From Bacteroidales bacterium M7 (GTDB taxonomy: Bacteria > Bacteroidota > Bacteroidia > Bacteroidales > Muribaculaceae), in assembly GCA_001689515.1 (NCBI GenBank), contig LUJR01000045.1:1-64000 (forward strand): a DNA stretch of 64,000 nt, given 5' to 3'. The translations under genes were made by a program, and so were the position numbers. Under the pieces are notes generated by a model. The model was given only the letters and a program-made list of their open reading frames with translations. It was not told the origin of the DNA and searched no databases. Shown here piece after piece: positions 26,936-34,770 of this stretch (position 1 is the stretch's first letter; each line of letters opens with the position of its first letter).

Positions 26936-26959
26936 GGACGCGATATATCGCGTCCCTAC
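26936..26959 (-). repeat. Second REP-like element inside the RAYT gene
   Basis: On the minus strand GTAG, stem GGACGCGAT, spacer AT, stem ATCGCGTCC. It is read through as VGTRYIAS right after the HIHIMIA strand of the transposase. Confidence 0.85.
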
Positions 26960-27314
26960 TGCTATCATGATGTGGATGTGGTTGGGCATGATGACATGAT
27001 TCCACACCTCTGCATCATCATGATGGCTGGATATCTCTCTGATGCACGAATCGACAATCTTTCCTAATGATGACAGGCACATCTCGCCATTTGATATGTG
27101 TCCGAATATATGTCGCTTTTCATGGGTGCATATCGTGATGAAATATATGCCGATGTTATAGTCGTGCCATTTGGCTCTAAAAGCATGTCTGTCGCTCATC
27201 AATATATATTTTCAGCTTACTATATACTATAGGTGCTTAGACTGTAAAGTTAATTGTTTTTCCGTGATATTCAAGGTATTCAGTACTTAATTTCTCTATG
27301 CCGCATCTCTGATG

Positions 27315-27353
27315 TTTTCGCATGGGGGAGGGGATGGGATAGGGGTAACTTTG
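27315..27353 (+). promoter_or_regulatory. Upstream box and -7 of the phage-like gene at 27385
   Basis: -7 TAACTTTG (27346-27353) lies 31 bp before the ATG. Upstream, TTTTCGCATGG (27315-27325) is identical to a box at 62500-62510 at nearly the same distance from the -7 of the other phage-like locus. No standard -33 TTTG is present, so the box may replace it. Confidence 0.6.
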
Positions 27354-27384
27354 TGGGAGTTAGTAACTAATTAATTTCGTTTTT

Positions 27385-29886
27385 ATGGCACGTGAGTTTA
27401 AGACTTATTCGTTTGCGCCGGGGCTGGTAGATGGCTCTGGGAAGGTGACGGTGTGTGAGAATCTGAGGTTGCGGGATGATGGACCACTCGGGGCAGCTTA
27501 TCCTCCCGGGGTGATGATGGAGAGTGTGAAGGCTTGGAAGTTTTTGGGATTCAATACGCTCAGTGACGGAGGATCGGTGACGGTGATGTGGGCTGGATGC
27601 AACATCGGTGTGATGCGTGATGACTGTGTGGTGCAGGTGGCTACGCTGCCTTCTGAAACGCGTTGTGTCAATTTCGAGGGGGACGATGTGGTGATTTCTA
27701 CTGACGGAGGGATGTGCCGTCTATATCGCACCGTTGATACAGATACACAAGAGGATACATGGCACTGCTCGCTGCCTGCGGGTGAATACCCGGGGCTGCA
27801 CTTCTCCACCATAGACCGCGGGGTGGCGTCGGTACCTGCCGGCGGAGTGACATTTGCAAAGCCTTATGAGACATGGGGCGCCACTTTGGCAGCTGCTGAC
27901 CTCAAAGCTATCAGTGCATCGCTCAAGGAGGCGTATCTGCGCCTGACTCGTACTATATCCGATGCCGAGGACTTCACTCAGCCTTTGGCTGTGCGTTACA
28001 AGCTCCGAGACCGTCAAGGACGATTGCTGCATACAGGTCCTGTGACCGTGCTTTCAGCCCAAGGGGGCTGGCAGGGTATGGACGGGATGACCGCAAGAGT
28101 GCATACCGACAGCAGCGGACCGTTTGTAAGCGTGGACTCCGTGAATCTGACGATGCGCCGCTACACTCTGGCGATAGATCTTCCCGGTAACAGTGTGGAG
28201 TGCAATGCTCCCACCGAGGGAGTGTATGCCGAGGTTTATGTGCTGCCACAACTCCATCCGCTTGACGCATCTACCAATGCCGAATACCGCATGTCAGCCA
28301 CACCAGGCGAGGAAACACTCACCGTATGGCTGCCGGGCGCTACCCTCGGACGTGCTCCCCTGACTGGCCGCCTGACACGCAGCATGGCATCAGCCACGGC
28401 ATATATGGATGCTAACGAAGTGAAGATAGCCACCATAGAGCATCCTTTTTCCCTGAGGTCACGCCGCGTAGAGCTGCCGATACCCGACACATGCACCGAA
28501 CTCCACCGCGAAGCCACCGAGGACAATGCCGCATGGAAGCAGATGACCTACACGCCTGCCACCGACAACGAACTCGCCGGACTACGTCTGACAGCACCCA
28601 ACAGTTTCTCTGCCGGGTGTGTATGCCGCTCAGGACGAAACGTGGTGTGGGGGAGTATAAGGCGCAAACCATTCAAGGGCTATGACCTCAATGCACTCAG
28701 TGTGGGAGATGTGACAACAGCGGTGAAAAGAGCATCAATCCGCGTGACCATGAGCGCATCTGACGGCAAACCCATACAGGTGGTACGCAACATGGACGAA
28801 TCTGCTCCTGAGGGACTGTTTCTCGCCTCTGACACCCTTTCACCCATGGTGATGTATCCTGATCCGTCTGCAACGCTTATAGAGGTACGTATAGAGCATC
28901 AGGACGGCACTGTAGCAGAAGCGTCTATCAATCTCACTCCTTCCGCTGACCGCCGATGTGCCATGAGTATTTCATCATCTATGACACCTCGCGTTCTGAC
29001 AGATGTTAATGGTGCTTTCATACCTTTTACCGCCGAGAGCATGATAGATGAAATGCCATCAATGGCGGGAGTAGCCGATGCCTCAGACTCCGCAAGTATC
29101 CTCGGTGCGATTGACTGCTGCCCAGGTGTAATAAGCCAGATAATACCAGCCTGGGGCGCAAACGCATCGTGGGACTACGGGTCAGGAAGATTTTACGTTA
29201 TGTCGTCATCGGGCATCTACGGGTTAGCTGCCGACTGCACAGCCATCCAGAGGATGAAAGCCACTCTCATAGATCCGCGCAGCACAGTCTTAAGCCACAG
29301 CGCAGTGATGACCCCACACGGCGTGGCAGCCATTGCCGGAGGTGACCTGCTGCTCCTGTCAGGAAGCCGTGCACGAACTCTATTGCGCCGTATTACAGCC
29401 TCATCGATAGGCTACAGTGGCAAATATGACGAACTGTGGCTGTCTGACACTTTCGGGATAACCATCTATCAGCTGCAATATGAGTCAGGCATATACCGAC
29501 GCCCGGACATCAATGTCCGATCCATACTGCAAGCCGGGACTGAAATAATGATAATAGACGATGGAGGACGTATCCTGATATCTTCCACAGAGGATACGCT
29601 TGCCAAGGTCAAAGTCAAATGGGAAGGAGAAATACCGCATCCGCTTTCCTTTCCGTCATGGCTCGGTATAGACTTGGAAGGCGATGACCTTGATATCAAA
29701 GCCACCACGCTACGCTCCCGTCAGCGCGACATCAGCCGCCTACGTATCAAAGGCAGCGTGCGACATGTGACTGCCTTAAGAATCCTCGGACCGATACGTT
29801 CACGGCACTCGCTGCGGATAGAGGGGACTGTTAGCGGTGTTTTCACTCTTAGGCAGATGACTCTTCGCACCCGACCATTTCCGTGA
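27385..29886 (+). CDS. Large phage-structural-like protein of unknown function
   Basis: 833 residues with no signal peptide and no membrane segment. It begins FKTYSFAPGLVDG and CENLRLRDDGPLGAAYPPG and is beta-rich throughout, with propeller-like repeats in the second half (GRFYVMSSSGIYGLAADC, GVAAIAGGDLLLLSGSRA, YDELWLSDTFGITIYQL). The C-terminus is basic. The overall pattern resembles virion head-completion or tail proteins of Bacteroidota phages; this is inference from style, not an identified family. It stands alone among core genes, between a RAYT gene and a REP. Its upstream box is shared with the capsid-like locus at 62.6 kb. Confidence 0.55.
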   Translation: MAREFKTYSFAPGLVDGSGKVTVCENLRLRDDGPLGAAYPPGVMMESVKAWKFLGFNTLSDGGSVTVMWAGCNIGVMRDDCVVQVATLPSETRCVNFEGDDVVISTDGGMCRLYRTVDTDTQEDTWHCSLPAGEYPGLHFSTIDRGVASVPAGGVTFAKPYETWGATLAAADLKAISASLKEAYLRLTRTISDAEDFTQPLAVRYKLRDRQGRLLHTGPVTVLSAQGGWQGMDGMTARVHTDSSGPFVSVDSVNLTMRRYTLAIDLPGNSVECNAPTEGVYAEVYVLPQLHPLDASTNAEYRMSATPGEETLTVWLPGATLGRAPLTGRLTRSMASATAYMDANEVKIATIEHPFSLRSRRVELPIPDTCTELHREATEDNAAWKQMTYTPATDNELAGLRLTAPNSFSAGCVCRSGRNVVWGSIRRKPFKGYDLNALSVGDVTTAVKRASIRVTMSASDGKPIQVVRNMDESAPEGLFLASDTLSPMVMYPDPSATLIEVRIEHQDGTVAEASINLTPSADRRCAMSISSSMTPRVLTDVNGAFIPFTAESMIDEMPSMAGVADASDSASILGAIDCCPGVISQIIPAWGANASWDYGSGRFYVMSSSGIYGLAADCTAIQRMKATLIDPRSTVLSHSAVMTPHGVAAIAGGDLLLLSGSRARTLLRRITASSIGYSGKYDELWLSDTFGITIYQLQYESGIYRRPDINVRSILQAGTEIMIIDDGGRILISSTEDTLAKVKVKWEGEIPHPLSFPSWLGIDLEGDDLDIKATTLRSRQRDISRLRIKGSVRHVTALRILGPIRSRHSLRIEGTVSGVFTLRQMTLRTRPFP

Positions 29887-29887
29887 T

Positions 29888-29913
29888 GCGGACATGCCGT
29901 GGCATGTCCCTAC
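29888..29913 (-). repeat. REP element 4
   Basis: Minus-strand orientation: GTAG, stem GGACATGCC, spacer AC, stem GGCATGTCC, GC. It starts two bases after the stop codon of the 833-residue gene, between convergent genes. Confidence 0.85.
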
Positions 29914-29935
29914 TAGGAATGATAGAAGGAATGTA

Positions 29936-31330
29936 TCAGCGAATCTCTATGACAGGGGAGATAAGGTTGACGCGGCTTGCGGCGCGGGTTACGGCGGTGT
30001 AGAGCCAGCGGTAGAAGTCCATACCGGGGGTTTCCTCGGGAACGTAACCAAGGTCTATATAGACATTCTTCCACTGACCGCCCTGAGCCTTGTGGCAGGT
30101 CACCGCATAGGCATATTTGACCTGTAAAGCATTGAAATAGGGGTCGGCGCGTAGTACCTTCACAGCAGCTGAAGTGCTGAGCATGCTACCGCCATTATCA
30201 GCCAGCACACCGTCACGGAGCCACATCAGCTTCTGACCGTCAAGAGCCGGAGAATCGGTGACGAGAGCATCGAGTATGATCTTGCAGTCAATTCTGACAT
30301 CGCGGTCAGGAAGCGATAAGGTCACATCGGCAAAACGCAGTCCGTAGCGTTTCTCCAGCCCATGTATAGCCTCTATGACCGCCATGTCACCGTTGGCTAT
30401 GAAATCCACCCCCGGAGTCTGTCGCGTCCAATGGTAGTTGTTCTTGGCTATCATGATGCGTTCGCCTCTGACGAGTTCCTCCTCGCTCATGTTAATCAAC
30501 GAACGTATAGCGAGATTAAAGCGCGTGGCACGGTTGTTGCTCCGCGTAACCACAATGGTCTGCTCCTCTCCGTCACGGGCATAATCAGCAGAGATAGCAT
30601 CTGCCAACTCCTCTCCGTCAACAGACCTTACATCGTCGAAACGGCTTGTCAGCATCACAGGAGGAGGGAGGACAGGCTGGCGCATAGCCTTACGGAGCCA
30701 TGTGGCGTTCCACAGTATTCCCGACATGCGGCTCTGACGCACCGTCTCGGTCATCACGACCCTTGACACTTTCAATCCGTAGGAACGAAGTACATCAGGC
30801 TGCATAGCCGGGCTTTCCTCCGCGCCTACAGGGGGCAATTGGGCAGTATCGCCGATAAGCACCATACGGCAACCTACGCCACCGTAGACATATTGTACAA
30901 GATCCTCAAGCAGATTGCGATCCATGCCACCGTCGCCTATCATCGAAGCCTCGTCAACGAGAAACACCGCTCCCTGGAGCTTGTTTTCATTGACCCCTGC
31001 GGCATATTCTCCGAGTGAGGAGGTACGATATATATGACGGTGGATAGTATATGCCTGACGGCATGCAAAACGTCCGAACACCTTGGCGGCACGTCCTGTA
31101 GGAGCCAGAAGCACCACCGGACGGTGGAACACCTCAAGAGCTTTCACAACCGCCCCGGTGAGTGAAGTCTTGCCAGTGCCGGCATATCCATTGAGGATAA
31201 ATACTCTGTCAGCACCATCAAACGGCATGGCTATGAAGCGCGACATAGCCGCGAGCACTGCCATCTGCTGCTCATTGGGATCGTAGGGGAGAGCTTGTAG
31301 GGCCGTAAAAGCAAACTGCTCGGCATCCAT
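29936..31330 (-). CDS. RecD2/Dda-like superfamily 1B DNA helicase
   Basis: 464 residues. Helicase motifs: Walker A GYAGTGKT (48-55), motif Ia LLAPTGRAAKV, Walker B VFLVDEASM (about 123-131), GDTAQLPPV (motif III), the ETVRQ motif, and the C-terminal UvrD-like region VTCHKAQGGQW and LYTAVTRA. Family knowledge: such stand-alone RecD-like 5'-3' helicases act in repair or replication. It is shorter than RecD2 proteins (about 750) because the N-terminal helix-hairpin-helix region is absent. It lies 9 bp after the PorZ-like gene at 31340 and is probably co-transcribed with it. Confidence 0.88.
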   Translation of the reverse strand: MDAEQFAFTALQALPYDPNEQQMAVLAAMSRFIAMPFDGADRVFILNGYAGTGKTSLTGAVVKALEVFHRPVVLLAPTGRAAKVFGRFACRQAYTIHRHIYRTSSLGEYAAGVNENKLQGAVFLVDEASMIGDGGMDRNLLEDLVQYVYGGVGCRMVLIGDTAQLPPVGAEESPAMQPDVLRSYGLKVSRVVMTETVRQSRMSGILWNATWLRKAMRQPVLPPPVMLTSRFDDVRSVDGEELADAISADYARDGEEQTIVVTRSNNRATRFNLAIRSLINMSEEELVRGERIMIAKNNYHWTRQTPGVDFIANGDMAVIEAIHGLEKRYGLRFADVTLSLPDRDVRIDCKIILDALVTDSPALDGQKLMWLRDGVLADNGGSMLSTSAAVKVLRADPYFNALQVKYAYAVTCHKAQGGQWKNVYIDLGYVPEETPGMDFYRWLYTAVTRAASRVNLISPVIEIR

Positions 31331-31339
31331 CGCAGTCGG

Positions 31340-34042
31340 TTATTTAAGCACAAGGATTTTGCACGCCACCTTACCCTTGGGACCATCGCTCTGACCATCC
31401 TGGGAAGCCATGACGTAGTAGACACCACTGGGCACACGGCGACCGTTGCAATTGGTGCCGTCCCAGGTCATCATGCCGCCGATCGACTCTCCTGTGTATA
31501 TGACATTGCCTTGTGCATCGGTAATCTTCACGAGCGAGTCATTCATCAGACCGTCGATAGTGATGACACCATAATAGTCGGGACGTACAGGATTAGGATA
31601 AGCACGCACAGTGTTGAAATCCTCCATGGCGGGCGACTGGTCAGAGGCAAAAGCACCGAGACCGTAAGAAGTACCGAAATAGACGATATTATTATGAGGG
31701 TCAAGTTCTATGGCACTCACATAATTTGTAGGCAGACGAGAGTTGTCAGTATTATAAGTAGCCACGATGTCACGCAGGTCAGGCTGGAGTACAGATATGC
31801 CATCCCCTTCGGTCGCTACCCATATGCGTCCGGCATCATCTATGGCGAAGTCAGATACCACAACCGAATTGAGCAGATAATCGGCAAAACCGGATCCATC
31901 GTTACGGGGCTGCTTCAGACGTTGCACAGCCTGTTTGGCAGGGTCAAACGTAGCCGGATCCGACACGAGCAGCAATCCTCCTTCGTAAGATATCAGCAGT
32001 CCTCCTGAAGGGGTTTCAACTACGGCGGACACCGTCTGCATGTTTATGGGGTTTCCGTCCTGGTCACGAACATGATCAAGCACTACGTAGCTGTCATCCT
32101 CAACATTGCTATATGATCCCTTATGGCGATATATGACAACTCCGCTATATATCGACCCTTTGATTACAAACACATTGGAGCGACGGAAAGGTATTATTTC
32201 GCCGTCCCAGTTAGTCTTGAAGCCTTCAGGTATAAGGTACGAGCCATCAGAACGCTTATAAATCCAATCAGATTTCTGCACCTTTGAGAGGTCTCCGTTG
32301 ACATATACTGCCGGGAGCATCATGAGAGTCTGACCGATGTTAGTGTTACCTTTATGATTTGTTGCCAGTACCCAAAGATTGCCCTGTGGGTCAAACTTGG
32401 CATCCATCATAAGCTGATTAGAGTAAGCCGTGGCGGGAATGTTATCCTGGGCGAGAATCCTGTCAGCACCGTCCTGTGCCGTCCCAGAGAAGATGGATAT
32501 GATACGACCGTTGTCCATCACGTATAGGCCTTCATTGCTGGTAGGTATCCATAACTGTGAGGGATTGACTGGATTTACAGCCACTGCATTAGGGGCTATA
32601 ACAATATTTCCGTAGTACTTCATCGCCATACGTGTGACATCTGATCCTATTACATTACCTATGACACCACTTCGATAAGAGAGCTTGTCATTAGTGTAGA
32701 CCAACGGAGATATTATGCCATTTTCAATTATATCTATGTAACCAGGGGTATAATAACCGTAGTCATTATTTCCTTCATAGGGCACTGTATTTGTGAAATT
32801 ACCTGATGCAGATTTATATAGAGAGGCTGAACGTGTAGATACGTAAATCCTGTTACCGTCAGGAGAAAGTGTGAGGTTGCTTACGTTGGTGACGCTGGGT
32901 GCATAAACTTTGTAGGGATCATATTTAAGCTCTATGGGATCTTTTGTAAGATCATAGCACAACAGACCTTCAGGGGTAGCAAACCAGGTATCAGCCGATG
33001 TATCCCCGGCAGCAACTGCAAAAATGTCCTTGATGTCACGTGTGTCTGTAAACGCCAAGGAAGGGGAATTGCCGACCAATTTGAGGGTGCGATAGTCGGC
33101 ATTGAACGAATATGTCAGACCGTCGGCTTTCCAAAAACCAACCTGCAGCTGATGTCCCCAGTCTCTGTCTTTATTGACTATACAGGTTCCATTGACAGTC
33201 TGAGGAAATTCATAGAAATCGACTTTGTTATTGTCCTTGCGTCGGGATGCAAGATGCAAATTATCGACCGAAGCTATATCATCGGAAGTAATGTCACAGA
33301 GAAAGACGAATTTGTCAGCCTCGCGGTATGTCTTAGAAGTGTCAGTGATGTCTGATTCAAAGAGATGCCCGGTAGAAGTATGCGGAGGCATCGGATTAAG
33401 CGGCTTGCCACTTGTATCCTTTGTTTCCGCATCAGGTTCGTTCAGATTGAACACAGCCATCAATCGGTTGCCCATCACCTCAAGTGCATCTGGTCCCTTG
33501 AAAGGGATAGGCGTAGCAGATCCTTCGGCACGCTTGACATTGTATTGCCCTGTTTCTTTGACACGGAAATTTTTACCGTCGATTACAACTATACCGAAAT
33601 CAGTACCCACAAAAAACAAACCATGACCTGAGGTCAGACATTTGATTTTTCGCTGCCCATTGAGGTTGGCAGTGCTTATGCCGTTCTGGTTGAATATGCG
33701 TCCGTCATCGTGGATGAAATCCATATTGCCGTCAGCATATGCCACAGCAAGGAGCTTCATGTCACGGTCATAGTGTATCTTGGCTATTTTTATGCCATTA
33801 AGACCTGTGGCTGAGGTAAACTGCACCGTCTCTTTGGTATCAGGATCAAACATGAAAAGATTTATCCCTGCCAATATGTATAGCTTGCCGTCAGAATTGA
33901 CAGCGAGCTGACGTGCATCTCCCGGAGGATATGAATTATAGAATTTCCATTCGCCTGTCGCCAGCTGGGCATGGATGGCAGGGACGGAAAACATAAATAA
34001 TATTAAACTTATCGCCGAAGCAAGAAATGTCTTAATTTTCAT
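31340..34042 (-). CDS. PorZ-like beta-propeller protein (copy 1)
   Basis: 900 residues from the ATG at 34042 with a signal peptide (ending AIHAQ). Multiple propeller blades (LYILAGINLFMFD, GLFFVGTDFGIVVIDG, GRIWVATEGDGISVLQPD) resemble the two-component-regulator propeller repeats found in PorZ. The C-terminal about 90 residues (VRAYPNPVRPDYYGVITIDGL, DAQGNVIYTGESIGG, GVYYVMAS) are a type IX sorting-like domain. Known role of PorZ: surface component of the type IX secretion attachment complex. Paralogous to the gene at 34771-37401; which copy, if either, is the orthologue of PorZ cannot be told here. Confidence 0.78.
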   Translation of the reverse strand: MKIKTFLASAISLILFMFSVPAIHAQLATGEWKFYNSYPPGDARQLAVNSDGKLYILAGINLFMFDPDTKETVQFTSATGLNGIKIAKIHYDRDMKLLAVAYADGNMDFIHDDGRIFNQNGISTANLNGQRKIKCLTSGHGLFFVGTDFGIVVIDGKNFRVKETGQYNVKRAEGSATPIPFKGPDALEVMGNRLMAVFNLNEPDAETKDTSGKPLNPMPPHTSTGHLFESDITDTSKTYREADKFVFLCDITSDDIASVDNLHLASRRKDNNKVDFYEFPQTVNGTCIVNKDRDWGHQLQVGFWKADGLTYSFNADYRTLKLVGNSPSLAFTDTRDIKDIFAVAAGDTSADTWFATPEGLLCYDLTKDPIELKYDPYKVYAPSVTNVSNLTLSPDGNRIYVSTRSASLYKSASGNFTNTVPYEGNNDYGYYTPGYIDIIENGIISPLVYTNDKLSYRSGVIGNVIGSDVTRMAMKYYGNIVIAPNAVAVNPVNPSQLWIPTSNEGLYVMDNGRIISIFSGTAQDGADRILAQDNIPATAYSNQLMMDAKFDPQGNLWVLATNHKGNTNIGQTLMMLPAVYVNGDLSKVQKSDWIYKRSDGSYLIPEGFKTNWDGEIIPFRRSNVFVIKGSIYSGVVIYRHKGSYSNVEDDSYVVLDHVRDQDGNPINMQTVSAVVETPSGGLLISYEGGLLLVSDPATFDPAKQAVQRLKQPRNDGSGFADYLLNSVVVSDFAIDDAGRIWVATEGDGISVLQPDLRDIVATYNTDNSRLPTNYVSAIELDPHNNIVYFGTSYGLGAFASDQSPAMEDFNTVRAYPNPVRPDYYGVITIDGLMNDSLVKITDAQGNVIYTGESIGGMMTWDGTNCNGRRVPSGVYYVMASQDGQSDGPKGKVACKILVLK

Positions 34043-34098
34043 CAATATGGTTTGTGTCTATAATGCTTTCATCACACGATAAAGGCTAATATATAAAC

Positions 34099-34140
34099 GC
34101 GGCGCATGCCTGAAAAATTGCATGCGCCGCATATATAGGA
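34099..34140 (-). terminator. Terminator after the 179-residue gene
   Basis: Perfect 11-bp stem GCGGCGCATGC (34099-34109) with its complement at 34120-34130 and a 10-nt loop; on the minus strand GTTTATATATT follows. Lies between the 179-residue gene and the downstream PorZ-like gene. Confidence 0.75.
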
Positions 34141-34168
34141 GCTATTAATAAATCTAAAATACAGCTGG

Positions 34169-34708
34169 TTAGAGCATCTGTAGCGCCTGAAGATTCTGGA
34201 GAAGTTCCAGTCGCGATAATTTGCGATGCTCTCGGATTATAGAGGCGAACTCATTTGCCATGGAGTGAATGGAACGGCGCATGAAAAGACTGCTCATGCG
34301 GTCATAGCTGTTGGCAAACAGGTTATCAGCCTCGTCTTCCTCAAGTTCACACGTCTCGGTGCCTTCCTGTACCACTATATCGCGGAGATACTGACGCTCT
34401 GCGTCAGAAGGCATCTGCAAGCTGCCCACCATACGTCGGCAAAGCACATTGCCTATCAGCAGTCCAGCCGTGAGACTGAAATTATGAAGCAGACGTCGCC
34501 ATGAAGCCGAAGCCATCAGTCGGGGATTGCCTTCAAAATAAAACTCCGGCATGAACTCTATCATCTCATCAGGAGCGGCGTCTATATCCATAGACGCGAT
34601 AGCTGACGAGCCGTCCATGGCTACTACAGCTATAGCCATACCGGCAGCCCCGAGGCATTTGTCAGCCTCATCCTTATATCTGAGCGAATCTATATGTCTG
34701 CTATCCAT
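34169..34708 (-). CDS. Unknown 179-residue protein between PorZ-like paralogues
   Basis: No signal peptide and no clear membrane span; one moderately hydrophobic helix (about 72-92). It is acidic in the middle (CELEEDEADNLF) and ends in a leucine-rich helix (LSRLELLQNLQALQML). The composition suggests a mainly alpha-helical cytoplasmic protein. I recognise no family. It is transcribed in the same direction as, and sits between, the two PorZ-like genes, and it has its own terminator. Confidence 0.65.
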   Translation of the reverse strand: MDSRHIDSLRYKDEADKCLGAAGMAIAVVAMDGSSAIASMDIDAAPDEMIEFMPEFYFEGNPRLMASASWRRLLHNFSLTAGLLIGNVLCRRMVGSLQMPSDAERQYLRDIVVQEGTETCELEEDEADNLFANSYDRMSSLFMRRSIHSMANEFASIIREHRKLSRLELLQNLQALQML

Positions 34709-34770
34709 AGTAAATTTCTAACAAAATATATTGAAGGAGAGTTCATGTTAAATATACCCTGAATGAGAGG

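Larger units (their letters stand above)
26600..27199 (-). mobile_element. REP-associated tyrosine transposase (RAYT, TnpA_REP / Y1 family)
   Basis: 199 residues from the ATG at 27199. Y1 single-strand transposase motifs in order: YFITICTHEKRHIFG (residues 17-31), the metal-binding HxH in MPNHIHIMI (about 70-78), and the catalytic-Tyr region WQSRYYEHIVTNGREFDKIMDYI followed by NNVMRWEDD. This combination (one short ORF, C-terminal YYEHI and W..D) is typical of RAYTs, which are tied to REP sequences rather than to classical IS ends. Unusually, the reading frame contains two full REP-like palindromes and one half copy (see separate entries), translated as short peptides in variable regions, leaving the catalytic motifs intact. 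Confidence 0.88.

Noticed and set aside
26600..27199. Classical IS200/IS605 insertion sequence
   Set aside because: The protein has RAYT-type motifs, and no IS200/IS605-type subterminal hairpins or tnpB gene were seen on either side.
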